Of a stretch of DNA of 19,433 nucleotides, positions 1 to 7,648 are shown one piece after another. Below the pieces are notes generated by a model. It worked only from the letters and a program-made list of their open reading frames with translations. It was not told the origin of the DNA and did no database searches. This stretch comes from JAVWIF01 sp036639635 (GTDB lineage Bacteria > Bacillota_I > Bacilli_A > Erysipelotrichales > Erysipelotrichaceae): NCBI GenBank assembly GCA_036639635.1, contig JAVWIF010000031.1, forward strand, positions 1 through 19,433, in the 5' to 3' direction. Position 1 is the stretch's first letter; every line of letters starts with the position of its first letter. The position numbers and the translations under genes are program-made.

Positions 1-105
1 TTTGGAATTAATAATGACAGTAAGTGATAATAATAGGGAAAACAAAGGGTTAGATTTGGAACAAAAGGTTACAGGCTTTGGAATTTGGAAATGCATTGTT
101 TTTGA

Positions 106-134
106 TTGACAGGTATTAGGTTGCGATTTATAGT
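106..134 (+). promoter_or_regulatory. Sigma-A promoter of deoC
   Basis: TTGACA at 106-111 and TATAGT at 129-134 are separated by exactly 17 bases, a near-consensus vegetative promoter. The predicted transcript starts near 141 and gives a short leader with an AAGGAG ribosome binding site at 153-158, ahead of the deoC ATG at 168. No obvious operator palindrome was seen around it. Confidence 0.75.
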
Positions 135-167
135 GTAAGTAGGAAAAAGAAAAAGGAGAACTTACTT

Positions 168-899
168 ATGAAACCAACAAAAAAAGCAAGTGAAATGAGT
201 ATTCAAGAATTAGCTAGTTATATTGACTACTCGGTATTAAAACCAGAATTTACACAACAAGAAATTATCGATTTGACAAAAGATGGAGTGCAATTAGGTT
301 GCGCTACAATTTGTGTTAACCCTGGATATTTGTCATTATTAGAACCTTATGTGAAAGGTAGTATTACACAACTTTGTCCTGTATGTGACTTCCCATTTGG
401 GACAAGTTCAACACAATCAAAAGTAGCACAAATTGAAATTGCTGCACATTATGGTAGTGTGAAAGAAGTTGATATTGTTGCGAACTTTGGACATATTCGT
501 AGTGGGATGTATGATGAAGTCACAAAAGATTTAAAAGCATGTGCAGATGTTGCACATAAATATGGGAAAGAATTAAAAGCGATTTTTGAAACAGATGCCT
601 TAAATGAAGAACAAATTAAAAAGACTTGTGCATGTTGTGTTGAAGCTGGAGTAGATTTTGTAAAGACTAGTACAGGATTCTTAACAGGATTTGAAGGACA
701 TGGAGCAACTATTGAAACCATTGCGTTAATGATGAATGAAGTAGATGGGAAATGTAAAGTAAAAGGTAGCGGAGCAATTCGTACAAGAGAACATTTCTTA
801 GCATTAATTGATATGGGGATTGATCGTATGGGAGTTGGCTATAAATCAGTACCAGTTGTATTAGGGTTAGATAAAAACGTAAGTACAGATACTTATTAA
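168..899 (+). CDS. deoC: Deoxyribose-phosphate aldolase
   Basis: Class I aldolase of the DeoC family (TIM barrel, cytosolic). It reversibly splits 2-deoxy-D-ribose 5-phosphate into glyceraldehyde 3-phosphate and acetaldehyde in deoxynucleoside catabolism. The 243-residue product has the normal family length. The Schiff-base lysine is visible as K166 in VDFVKTSTGF, the second catalytic lysine as K199 in VKGSGAIRT, and the proton-relay aspartate as D102 in KEVDIVANFG. The start is supported by AAGGAG nine bases upstream and a strong promoter at 106-134. It appears monocistronic: no other deo genes (deoA, pdp, deoB, cdd) are in view, and it is followed by insertion-sequence debris. Identification rests on active-site motifs and is firm. 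Confidence 0.93.
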   Translation: MKPTKKASEMSIQELASYIDYSVLKPEFTQQEIIDLTKDGVQLGCATICVNPGYLSLLEPYVKGSITQLCPVCDFPFGTSSTQSKVAQIEIAAHYGSVKEVDIVANFGHIRSGMYDEVTKDLKACADVAHKYGKELKAIFETDALNEEQIKKTCACCVEAGVDFVKTSTGFLTGFEGHGATIETIALMMNEVDGKCKVKGSGAIRTREHFLALIDMGIDRMGVGYKSVPVVLGLDKNVSTDTY

Positions 900-909
900 C
901 TGACTGCTC

Positions 910-932
910 TCGACATACTAAAGTGTGTGAGG
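910..932. repeat. Bulged hairpin just after deoC, possible IS200/IS605 end
   Basis: CTC-g-ACATACT and AGTGTGT-GAG form a roughly 10-bp imperfect stem with one bulged G and one G-U pair, starting 11 bases after the deoC stop. There is no T-tract, so it is not a typical terminator. Subterminal imperfect palindromes are typical of IS200/IS605 ends, and a tnpB relic lies on the opposite strand at 1147-1680. This could therefore be the right end of that element. The assignment is an inference. Confidence 0.35.
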
Positions 933-1057
933 TTCCAAAAGAATAAAACTAAAAGCATCAATTAAGACATATCTTATGAAGACAGAGCCCTTAATATATA
1001 GCAAGTTTTATATGGAGCAATTTCAATATATATCGAAGAAACAGATATTGTATATTG

Positions 1058-1076
1058 GTGGTGGAGTCGACACCAC
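1058..1076. repeat. GTGGTG/CACCAC hairpin in the IS-like region
   Basis: A perfect 6-bp stem, GTGGTG (1058-1063) with CACCAC (1071-1076), encloses a 7-base loop containing GTCGAC. It lies downstream of the tnpB relic on the minus strand, where IS605-type elements encode their guide (omega) RNA. It could be part of that RNA scaffold, or simply a hairpin in decayed DNA. Confidence 0.3.
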
Positions 1077-1097
1077 TTTGAAATATTAAATTCCCAT

Positions 1098-1131
1098 ACA
1101 AGAAGGATAACGAGTTCCTTCTTGTTTTTTT
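1098..1131 (+). terminator. Rho-independent terminator downstream of deoC
   Basis: ACAAGAAGG (1098-1106) pairs perfectly with CCTTCTTGT (1117-1125) and is followed by a run of seven T. It reads on the plus strand and is the first strong terminator after deoC. It probably ends the deoC transcript about 200 bases after the stop codon. Confidence 0.8.
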
Positions 1132-1146
1132 GTTTTAAATCTTGAA

Positions 1147-1680
1147 TCACTTTGTGATGTGTTTCCCTATATAAGAAAGCTTTGTATTTATTATATTTAA
1201 GAACATAGATGGTGCATGATTTTGTAAACTCTTATAAGACATCTGTTCGGCATAAATATCGCTGCCACAAGTTAATAGAATTACATTTGCTAATTTGTTA
1301 TGTTCATAACGCAACATTTCTAAACGCTTTCTGTACAACATTTTTATCTTATCGATGGTTAGTCGATGACGTTTACTAATTACCCAATTTCTATGAAATG
1401 TTTTAGAATTACGTTTTATTGAGCCATCCTGATTATAATTTAAAGGGTTATTGGCACTTCTAGTCCATAAATTTGGTAAGCGTGTTTTGATAGAAGGATG
1501 CTTTCTTTTTAACAAAACAGCACTTTGTTGTTTAATACTTTTTATGATTTGTAATGGACCATTATCTAAAGGACAATCTAATAATAGAAAAGTATGGTAG
1601 CTTCCTTGCTTAGTTTTTGTGATTTTGAACGCATAGATAGATTGCGTGATAAGATGTAAAAACGTCTTGCTAATATCTGT
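1147..1680 (-). pseudogene. Decayed tnpB (IS200/IS605-family RNA-guided nuclease) remnant
   Basis: The minus-strand frame is open from 1680 to 1147 but has no good start or ribosome binding site. It encodes recognisable TnpB pieces in order: a segment with KITKTKQGSYHTFLLLD, a stretch with NNPLNYNQDGSIKRN (intact relatives have NPxNYNxDGTIK), then EHNKLANVIL and AEQMSYKSLQ (relatives: HxxLANxIL and VExMNFKGLQ), then APSMFLNIINTKLSYIGK. The family's lysine-rich segment between KGLQ and APSM is missing, which implies an internal deletion. The N-terminal RuvC-I block is unrecognisable, upstream codons contain stops, and the C-terminal zinc-ribbon and final RuvC parts are absent. It is certainly non-functional as a nuclease. 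Assignment to the TnpB family rests on the ordered motif series. Confidence 0.75.
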
Positions 1681-1741
1681 TCATAAAGGGCATTGCTGTA
1701 TACGACCTCATTTTGATGCTAAATTAATTATAATATAAGAA

Positions 1742-1843
1742 GATAACCAAGATAAAACTTGGGATATTGCGATAAAAAACTATAAAACGCAAGGTTTTAT
1801 GCTTATGTTTGCGAAAACTGAAGAAAAAGCGTTGAATTTGTAA
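1742..1843 (+). pseudogene. Possible C-terminal gene fragment (33 codons, no start)
   Basis: A short open stretch encodes DNQDKTWDIAIKNYKTQG and continues with FMLMFAKTEEKALNL before TAA. Its composition looks protein-like (amphipathic, with W, K and E), but it lacks a start codon, a ribosome binding site and an upstream open frame. It may be the tail of a gene truncated when the neighbouring insertion element inserted or decayed. The parent family was not recognised, and a chance open frame cannot be excluded. Confidence 0.25.
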
Positions 1844-1880
1844 AATAAATCGCTTACCATGTAATAGGAAGGAAATGCCT

Positions 1881-2636
1881 ATGTCAAAAACTACAAATGC
1901 TAGAAGAGATGAAATTAGTAAAATGGTCTTAAGTGAATGTGAAGTGAAAGTAAAAGATTTAGCGCGTATTTTTCATGTTTCTATGGAAACCATCCGTAAG
2001 GATTTAAACTATTTAGATGAACTTGGAATGGTGAATAAAACGCATGGTGGTGCTAGTGTGATGAATGAGTATTTTCAATTGCCAGTCAATGTTAAACTAC
2101 AAGAAAACGTTGATATTAAACGAAGTATAGCGCGAAGAGCATTGGACTTAATTGAAGATAACAGTGTGGTTTTTATGGATGCTGGAAGCACCATGATTCA
2201 ATTGGCTAAATTGTTGTCAATTAAGAAACGATTAACAATTATCACGAACTCAATTGTAGTTGCGAATATTGCCTTGGAAAGCAATCAGAATGTAATTTGT
2301 ACTGGAGGAGTTGCTCAAAAACGTGGAAAATGTTTGGTTGGCTGCTTTGCTACAGATGTGATTGATTCTATCCATATTGATACGATGATCACGGGATCAG
2401 ATGGATTTAAAGGGATGGATGGACCGACGACATTTTCATTAGAAGAAGCAGATATTAGAAAACATGTGATAAAGAATTCAGAACGAAAGATTCTTATCTG
2501 CGATGCTTCTAAGTTTTCAAAAACATCAACATATCAATTTGCAAAGTTTGAGGAATACGATTATTTTGTCACAAACGAGAGTGATGAGTTAGATCAAAAG
2601 ATTTTAAATCGTGTGAAGCACGTCATTATTGTATAA
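1881..2636 (+). CDS. DeoR-family transcriptional regulator
   Basis: A 251-residue cytosolic repressor of the DeoR/GlpR class, whose members bind operators and are released by a phosphorylated sugar. An N-terminal helix-turn-helix (about residues 23-44, containing VKVKDLARIFHVS and ETIRKDL) is followed by the family wing with HGGA near 55-58. A C-terminal sugar-phosphate domain has ITNSIVVA and a GSDGF segment. The ATG at 1881 is preferred over 1875 because AGGAAGG (1866-1872) is eight bases from 1881 but only two from 1875. The gene ends 13 bases before hxlA, whose ribosome binding site begins at its stop codon, so it is co-transcribed and likely controls the hxlAB/transporter genes. No clear promoter was found upstream. 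The effector cannot be told from sequence. Confidence 0.88.
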   Translation: MSKTTNARRDEISKMVLSECEVKVKDLARIFHVSMETIRKDLNYLDELGMVNKTHGGASVMNEYFQLPVNVKLQENVDIKRSIARRALDLIEDNSVVFMDAGSTMIQLAKLLSIKKRLTIITNSIVVANIALESNQNVICTGGVAQKRGKCLVGCFATDVIDSIHIDTMITGSDGFKGMDGPTTFSLEEADIRKHVIKNSERKILICDASKFSKTSTYQFAKFEEYDYFVTNESDELDQKILNRVKHVIIV

Positions 2637-2649
2637 GGAGAATAAGAAG

Positions 2650-3276
2650 ATGAAATTACAAATTGCATTAGACACACTTACATTAGAAGAAAGCATGGCT
2701 TTACTAGATGAAACGAAGGACTATGTAGATGTTATAGAGGTGGGAACGCCTTTTATAATAGAAGAAGGAATGCGCCCTGTAAGGGAATTGAAAAAACGCT
2801 ACCCTAATTTAGAAGTATTGGCTGATACAAAAATAATGGATGCAGGTGAACTAGAAGCAGACTATGCTTTTAGAGCGGGTGCTGATATTGTAACAGTTCT
2901 TGGGGCTAGTCATGATGAAACGGTGTTAGGGGCTTTAAAAGCAGCGAAAAAGCATGGTGGGAAGATTATGATTGATATGATTGCGGTAAAGGATTTAGCA
3001 ACAAGAACGAAAGAATTAGATGCTATGGGAGTAGATTTAATTTGTGTACACACAGCGTTTGATGTACAATCCACACAAAAAGGTCCTCTTGATGAATTAA
3101 AGCTTGTTAATACGTTAGTAAAACATGCAAAATCAGCAGTTGCTGGTGGTGTAAAACTTGCTACTATAGATGATATTGTGCGCGAAGGTGCAGAGGTGAT
3201 TGTTGTTGGTGGAGCAATCAGTAATGCAAGCGAACGCGCAAATATGGCCAAAGAAATGAAAGGGCATATGCACTAG
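2650..3276 (+). CDS. hxlA: 3-hexulose-6-phosphate synthase
   Basis: An OMP-decarboxylase-superfamily TIM-barrel enzyme of 208 residues, the usual length for HxlA. It condenses formaldehyde with ribulose 5-phosphate to D-arabino-3-hexulose 6-phosphate and also runs in reverse. Visible features are D8 in QIALD, the superfamily DxKxxD motif at residues 59-64 (DTKIMD), the metal/phosphate segment IDMIAVKDL near 108-116, HTAFDVQ near 134, and phosphate-binding glycines AVAGG (163-167) and VVGGAI (185-190). The sequence follows HxlA rather than the related 3-keto-L-gulonate 6-phosphate decarboxylase (UlaD), and the adjacent hxlB supports this. ATG 2650 is chosen for AAGGAG at 2635-2640; an in-frame extension to 2629 overlaps the regulator and lacks a site. 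In a gut anaerobe the role could be formaldehyde removal or pentose phosphate supply. Confidence 0.9.
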   Translation: MKLQIALDTLTLEESMALLDETKDYVDVIEVGTPFIIEEGMRPVRELKKRYPNLEVLADTKIMDAGELEADYAFRAGADIVTVLGASHDETVLGALKAAKKHGGKIMIDMIAVKDLATRTKELDAMGVDLICVHTAFDVQSTQKGPLDELKLVNTLVKHAKSAVAGGVKLATIDDIVREGAEVIVVGGAISNASERANMAKEMKGHMH

Positions 3277-3282
3277 GATAAA

Positions 3283-3846
3283 ATGATGAATAATAAAGAA
3301 TATGGAAGTATTGTACTACGTGAATTAGAACATACACTGAGTAGTATAGATACATTGAAAGCAGAAGAATTTGTGGGTCTTATAGAAAGTGTTCAAGAAG
3401 TATATTGTGCAGGAGCTGGAAGAAGTGGTTTTCAAGTAAAAGGTTTTGCAATGCGTTTAATGCATATGGGAATTACTTCCTTTGTTGTAGGAGAAACGTG
3501 TACACCTAATATTAAAGAAAATGGATTACTTGTTATTTGTAGTGGAAGTGGGGAAACAAAATCTTTAGTAAATCATGCGCATAAGGCAAAAGAGGTAGGG
3601 GCACATATTGCTTTAATTACCATCAATCCTAACTCAAGTATTGCACAATTGGCAGATGTTGTGATTGAAATAAGTGCACCTTCTCCAAAAAGTGCAAAAC
3701 AAGGAGAGATTGCTTCTATTCAACCAATGGGTTCACTCTTTGAACAATCAGAAGGATTGTTTATGGATATTCTTATTATGATGCTAATGGAACGTAAAAA
3801 AATGACTTCTGATACCATGTTTGGACGTCATGCCAACATGGAATAG
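3283..3846 (+). CDS. hxlB: 6-phospho-3-hexuloisomerase
   Basis: A SIS-domain isomerase (187 residues, full family length) converting D-arabino-3-hexulose 6-phosphate to fructose 6-phosphate, the second step of the ribulose monophosphate pathway. Diagnostic segments are AGAGRSG (43-49), FAMRLMHMG (55-63), SGSGETKSL (87-95), TINPNSSI (113-120), IQPMGSLFEQ (146-155, with the conserved Glu) and the C-terminal HANME (183-187), which closely follow the B. subtilis HxlB pattern. It begins six bases after hxlA ends, within one operon. ATG 3283 or the next codon 3286 may be used; AGGA at 3275-3278 is better spaced for 3286. A terminator-like hairpin follows at 3871. Confidence 0.92.
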   Translation: MMNNKEYGSIVLRELEHTLSSIDTLKAEEFVGLIESVQEVYCAGAGRSGFQVKGFAMRLMHMGITSFVVGETCTPNIKENGLLVICSGSGETKSLVNHAHKAKEVGAHIALITINPNSSIAQLADVVIEISAPSPKSAKQGEIASIQPMGSLFEQSEGLFMDILIMMLMERKKMTSDTMFGRHANME

Positions 3847-3870
3847 CTTTAGATAGTACCAATAGAAGAT

Positions 3871-3909
3871 GTTATTCACAAGGCAAACAATAAAGGTGAA
3901 TAACTTTTT
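3871..3909 (+). terminator. Terminator between hxlB and the MFS gene
   Basis: GTTATTCAC (3871-3879) and GTGAATAAC (3896-3904) form a perfect 9-bp stem followed by five T. It lies 21 bases before the next ATG, so it may end the hxl transcript or act as a partial (attenuating) terminator that lowers transporter expression. No convincing promoter was seen between it and the transporter start. Confidence 0.6.
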
Positions 3910-3929
3910 CACGTAGAAAGAGAGAACTT

Positions 3930-5084
3930 ATGAATACAAAAAAGTACAAGAATCAAATTATGTTAAGTGTTTTATACTTTGTATCCTTTATTTCCTTTGC
4001 ACTGCCTTATGGCTATATGCAAACATTTTTAGTGTACGTTGGCTATGATGTAGTAGAGCGTGGTATCATATTATCGGGAACAGCGCTAGTTGCTATTGTG
4101 GTACAATTCTTTGTTGGATATTTATGTGATAAGTATCAAACAGATAAGAAATTTTATAATATTATGGTTGTTATCTTTGTTATTACAACGTATGTGATGT
4201 ATCAAATTACAGATAAAAATTTCTTTTTGCATCTAATTTTTATATCCCTTGTGGGAGGATTGTTTCGTAGTGTCATGGCAGTACAGGATGCATGGTGCTT
4301 AGAAACAGATGATCATTGTAAAACTAATTATGGACCTATTAGAGCTTTTGGAGCCATTGGTTGGATGATTGGATCTCCTATAGGAGCTTATGTAATTGCC
4401 CAATATGGGTATTCTTCTTTAGGTATTGTATTTGCTGTATTATCAATATTTAATATAGGGATTACAATGTTTATGCAAGATGCTACAAAACATGTGAAAA
4501 GCGAAGGTATTAAATTTAGTGATTTAAAACGTTTGGTACAATCAAAACGTTACGTAGTTATTGTTTTAATATTTTTAATTGTTAATATTATTGCGACAGC
4601 AGATACCTATACGATGGTTGATAAGATGTTAGCACTTGGAGCAGATGAAACATTAGTAGGAGCACGTTGGTCAATACAAGCATTTACGGAGTTGCCTCTA
4701 TTTTTTGCTGGTGGCTACATACTGAAAAAATTTGGTGATTATAAGTTAATGGTTTTTGGAACATTTATGTATATTGTTCGTTTCATTTTATATGCAATTG
4801 TTCAATCACCAGAACTTTTAATCGCTGTATCTTTATTACAATGTGTTACCTATCCTTTAATTATGATTACAAGTAAAACATTAGTAGACGATACAACACC
4901 TGTAGAATTACGTGCAAGTGGACAAACTATAGCAAGTGCATTTTATGTTGGAGTATCTTTATTAATAGCGCCTATAATGAGTGGGTTTTTAGCGAATGCA
5001 TTTGGATTAGATATGACGTTATTGATTATTGGATTAACTGGAATTTTAGCATTAATGCTTTGTAGCGTATACAAAAAAATATAA
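3930..5084 (+). CDS. MFS transporter, LacY/MFS_1_like type
   Basis: A 384-residue polytopic membrane protein with about twelve hydrophobic helices in two six-helix halves. A central charged cytoplasmic loop (about residues 185-205, containing KHVKSEGIKFSDLKR) separates them. The segment YGPIRAFGAIGWMIGSP near 134-150 is typical of the MFS_1_like/oligosaccharide:H+ symporter group, as is the QDAWCLE sequence before it. Such proteins import nucleosides, sugars or oligosaccharides with protons. Its position behind hxlAB and the DeoR regulator suggests the substrate feeds that pathway, but nothing in the sequence fixes the ligand. A short purine-rich site (AGAGAG) precedes the ATG. The family call is firm; the specificity is unknown. 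Confidence 0.82.
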   Translation: MNTKKYKNQIMLSVLYFVSFISFALPYGYMQTFLVYVGYDVVERGIILSGTALVAIVVQFFVGYLCDKYQTDKKFYNIMVVIFVITTYVMYQITDKNFFLHLIFISLVGGLFRSVMAVQDAWCLETDDHCKTNYGPIRAFGAIGWMIGSPIGAYVIAQYGYSSLGIVFAVLSIFNIGITMFMQDATKHVKSEGIKFSDLKRLVQSKRYVVIVLIFLIVNIIATADTYTMVDKMLALGADETLVGARWSIQAFTELPLFFAGGYILKKFGDYKLMVFGTFMYIVRFILYAIVQSPELLIAVSLLQCVTYPLIMITSKTLVDDTTPVELRASGQTIASAFYVGVSLLIAPIMSGFLANAFGLDMTLLIIGLTGILALMLCSVYKKI

Positions 5085-5090
5085 TCATAT

Positions 5091-5125
5091 TTGAATAAGT
5101 GTAAAGTTGTTGTATAATACAACTT
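5091..5125 (+). promoter_or_regulatory. Promoter with overlapping palindromic operator
   Basis: TTGAAT (5091-5096) and TATAAT (5113-5118) are spaced by 16 bases, giving a start near 5125. A perfect 7-bp inverted repeat, AAGTTGT (5104-5110) and ACAACTT (5119-5125), brackets the -10 box. That is a good position for a repressor operator. It should drive the four-gene unit beginning at 5151. Confidence 0.6.
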
Positions 5126-5150
5126 GTAGAGAAAAAGGAGCAAGGATAGT

Positions 5151-5666
5151 ATGGAAAGCAACCAATATTTTCAAATGATTATCGTAATTGCATTAATTGC
5201 TTATGGAATATATACATTAGCTAAGGTTATTAAGGTATATATGGAACATGTAAAATTAAGAAAAGCGTATCAAGAAGCAAACAAAGGAAAATATGAATTT
5301 CAACAAGATTATTATGTATGGGGTGTCACGTATTGTTTAGTTACTTTATTTGCATTTGCTGGTACGATTGTAAATATTATGAATAAAGATTATGTTATGG
5401 CTTCAGCATTCTTCTTCATGGGAACTTTCTGTGCAAGTTTTGTATTAGATGTCCTCATGAAACGGCAAGCATTTTTTGGTAAAGAAGGTTTCTTTTTTGA
5501 AACAAAAACTTATAATTATCGCAGTGTTATTCGTATGGAACCAAGAAAATCGTTTATACAAAGTTATGATTTGTTTCTAACAAATCAAAATAGTATTCGT
5601 ATTACACGAAAAATGGGAGACAAATTAGCGATTAAATTAAAAGAATATAAAAGACATAAAAAATAA
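5151..5666 (+). CDS. Membrane protein with C-terminal PH-like domain
   Basis: The 171-residue product is not assigned to a named family. It shows a hydrophobic helix at residues 8-28, a charged stretch at 30-55, two further helices at 57-77 and 82-103, then a soluble C-terminal part of about 65 residues. That part (FFFETKTYNYRSVIRME, FLTNQNSIRI, ending in a basic tail) has the strand-turn pattern of bacterial PH domains found in small membrane proteins. AAGGAG stands about ten bases before the ATG. It is the first gene of a tight operon (next gene 12 bases on), so it may be a membrane accessory to the sugar phosphate enzymes downstream. The role is unknown. Confidence 0.7.
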   Translation: MESNQYFQMIIVIALIAYGIYTLAKVIKVYMEHVKLRKAYQEANKGKYEFQQDYYVWGVTYCLVTLFAFAGTIVNIMNKDYVMASAFFFMGTFCASFVLDVLMKRQAFFGKEGFFFETKTYNYRSVIRMEPRKSFIQSYDLFLTNQNSIRITRKMGDKLAIKLKEYKRHKK

Positions 5667-5678
5667 GGGAGGCAAAAC

Positions 5679-6470
5679 ATGTTTAAACTTGCTGCTTTTG
5701 ATATTGATGGAACGCTGATAAGTAGAGAAAAACACGTAGTGTTAGAGTCCACTATCATTGCTTTAAAAAAATTACAAGCTAATGGTATACGCATTGCATT
5801 AGCGTCTGGGAGACCAACTTTTGCGCTGGAACCTAGTTTGGTAGACGCAATTAAATTTGACTATTTTATTTGTAGTAATGGTACATATATTATAGATCAA
5901 TCAGGAAATGATATATTTAAAGATGAACTAAGTGAAGAGACAGTAGAGTCTTTAAGTAAAGATATTAAAGAGCGTGATGAGGCATTGTTTTTTGAATTTA
6001 AACATAACTTTTATATATATCACGGATATCAACGGATGTTGTCAATGATTGAAAAATGCTATGGAAGAGTGGAACTATTGAAAGATGATCGTAGTTCTAC
6101 ATCTCGTCATAAACAAGAATTACCAGTATCTGGCGTGGCTTTTATTAAAGATGAAAATGTCGCTTATTTCCGTAATAAATATAAGGCGTACCGTTTTGAA
6201 AATTTTATGGGAAAATATTATGATATCTATTCTTACGCAAGTACAAAAGCGACGGGCATACAACATTTATGCGAGAAAGTTGGCATCGCTATGAGTGATG
6301 TTGTTTGCTTTGGAGACGCATTAAATGATATAGCAATGATTCAAGAATGTGGTTGTGGTGTAGCCATGGGAGATGCTTTAAAAGAAGTAAAAGAAGTTGC
6401 TGACTATATTACAACAAAGTCTGATGAAGATGGTATTTATAATGCCTGTGAGCATTTAAAACTAATATAG
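5679..6470 (+). CDS. Cof-type HAD hydrolase (sugar phosphatase-like)
   Basis: A cytosolic HAD-superfamily phosphatase of the Cof/IIB subclass (263 residues). All four HAD motifs are visible: DIDGT with nucleophile D8 and acid/base D10; S43 in LASGRP; K190 in STKATGI; and GDALND (D213, D217) for Mg2+. The cap between residues 85 and 180 gives substrate choice. Members dephosphorylate sugar phosphates, phosphoglycolate, FMN or PLP, and the substrate cannot be read from sequence. GGGAGG precedes the start by seven bases. Location between a membrane protein and a sugar isomerase-like SIS protein suggests a sugar phosphate substrate. Confidence 0.88.
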   Translation: MFKLAAFDIDGTLISREKHVVLESTIIALKKLQANGIRIALASGRPTFALEPSLVDAIKFDYFICSNGTYIIDQSGNDIFKDELSEETVESLSKDIKERDEALFFEFKHNFYIYHGYQRMLSMIEKCYGRVELLKDDRSSTSRHKQELPVSGVAFIKDENVAYFRNKYKAYRFENFMGKYYDIYSYASTKATGIQHLCEKVGIAMSDVVCFGDALNDIAMIQECGCGVAMGDALKEVKEVADYITTKSDEDGIYNACEHLKLI

Positions 6471-6484
6471 AAAGAAGGTAAAGT

Positions 6485-7228
6485 ATGAAACAAGATGGAT
6501 TTGATGTAGCATTTGAAGTAGGATTGGGTGTTGTTAATAAGATTAAAAATACCCAAAAAGCAGCTATCCAAAAAGCAGGTAGAACAATTAGTGAGGCACA
6601 TCGTAATGGAAAAACGTTCTATGTAAGTGGTAGTGGACACTCTCATGGAGTTGCTGAAGAGTTATATGGACGTGCAGGAGGACTTGCATTCAGCGTACCT
6701 ATTTTAACAAGTGAATTGACATTAACAGAACATCCTACGAAGTCTACATTTATTGAAAGATTGGCAGGATACGCAACAATCTTAGTTGACTTATATAAAA
6801 TAGGTGAAGGAGATGTTGTACTCATTGCATCTAATTCTGGAAGAAATGCCTATCCTGTAGAACTTGCTATAGAAGCAAAAAAACGTGGAGCAAAAGTTAT
6901 CGCTATGACGAGTATGGCACATAGCACACAAGTTAGCTCACGTGATAAAAGCGGAAAACGTTTATTTGAAATAGCGGATATAGTGATTGATACATGTGGA
7001 GAAGTAGGCGATTCGGCTACTTATATTGATGGTATTGATGTACCTATTTTACCAACTTCAAGTATTGCCAATGCATTTATATGTGCAAGTATTAGCGCCG
7101 AAGTAGTATGCGATTTAGCTGCACATAATTGTGAAGTAGAAGTACTAGTTAGTGCTAATGTTGATGGCGGATATGAAAAAAATGAGAAATATATGGAAAA
7201 ATATTGTAGAATGTACATAAAGAAATGA
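6485..7228 (+). CDS. UPF0309 SIS-domain sugar isomerase-like protein
   Basis: A 247-residue cytosolic SIS protein of the UPF0309/COG4821 group. Phosphosugar-binding features are VSGSGHSHGVAEEL (47-60), the RAGGLA segment (63-68), SNSGRNAYPVE (116-126), the family block SRDKSGKRLFEIAD (152-165), and GDSATYIDG (175-183) with VSANVDGG near the C-terminus (222-229). The length is normal. The reaction of this family is unproven; it is usually found in sugar catabolic operons, often beside phosphatases, kinases or PTS genes. Here it follows the HAD phosphatase by 14 bases and has a GAAGG site. A role as isomerase, deaminase-like aldose/ketose enzyme or sugar-phosphate-binding regulator is possible. 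Confidence 0.85.
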   Translation: MKQDGFDVAFEVGLGVVNKIKNTQKAAIQKAGRTISEAHRNGKTFYVSGSGHSHGVAEELYGRAGGLAFSVPILTSELTLTEHPTKSTFIERLAGYATILVDLYKIGEGDVVLIASNSGRNAYPVELAIEAKKRGAKVIAMTSMAHSTQVSSRDKSGKRLFEIADIVIDTCGEVGDSATYIDGIDVPILPTSSIANAFICASISAEVVCDLAAHNCEVEVLVSANVDGGYEKNEKYMEKYCRMYIKK

Positions 7229-7238
7229 GGGTCTAAGT

Positions 7239-7586
7239 ATGGCAAAGAGTCAAAATGAAGCAAAAAAGACAATGGCAAAGATAGTCATTGATGTCTTTTT
7301 AAGAAGAGGCGCAGTAAGTGAAGAGAAAGCAATTCCTATTGAAGAGTTTAAAGATGTTAAAATGACATCCGCAGTTATTTCTTATACAATAGGAAACTTG
7401 ATGCAAGATGGCATTGTACAAAAAACAGAAGATAATCGTTTTTATTTCGTCGAAGCTGCTTGGAATAAAATGAAGAAGAAAGTAAATCGTGCCTATTGGA
7501 TACTATTAGGAATGCCTTTAATTATTCTGATTCTTGTTTTATTATTTACCCATTGGGGTGACTTATCATCTATTTTCTTTAAGTAA
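7239..7586 (+). CDS. Small winged-helix-like protein with C-terminal membrane anchor
   Basis: A 115-residue protein of unrecognised family, last gene of the unit that begins at 5151 (10 bases after the SIS gene). Residues 8-75 look like a small winged-helix domain: helix with KIVIDVFLRRG, helix with AVISYTIGNLMQDGIV, then a beta wing with TEDNRFYFVEAAW. Residues 78-84 are basic and a single hydrophobic helix at 86-104 would anchor the C-terminus in the membrane, with a short FK-ending tail outside. A tail-anchored DNA-binding or protein-binding regulator of the operon is conceivable. The fold call is inferred only from the residue pattern. GAGGG precedes the ATG. Confidence 0.6.
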   Translation: MAKSQNEAKKTMAKIVIDVFLRRGAVSEEKAIPIEEFKDVKMTSAVISYTIGNLMQDGIVQKTEDNRFYFVEAAWNKMKKKVNRAYWILLGMPLIILILVLLFTHWGDLSSIFFK

Positions 7587-7648
7587 GTAAAATAGGAGCT
7601 TTTTAGTTTGAAATTAGAACTGGCAATTTTTAGAATTCTAAAATACTA

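Noticed and set aside
449..721. Open frames antisense to deoC, hxlA, the UPF0309 gene, the response regulator, EIIA and EIID
   Set aside because: They lie inside strongly supported genes, lack ribosome binding sites and have low-complexity S/T/N-rich translations typical of antisense shadows.
1845..1858. cre-like ATAAATCGCTTACC upstream of the DeoR gene
   Set aside because: It matches the consensus at too few positions (including loss of the leading TG) and there is no clear promoter next to it.
2650..3276. 3-keto-L-gulonate-6-phosphate decarboxylase (UlaD-like) as identity of the HxlA protein
   Set aside because: The DMIAVKDL and CVHTAFDVQ segments follow HxlA, and hxlB is directly downstream.
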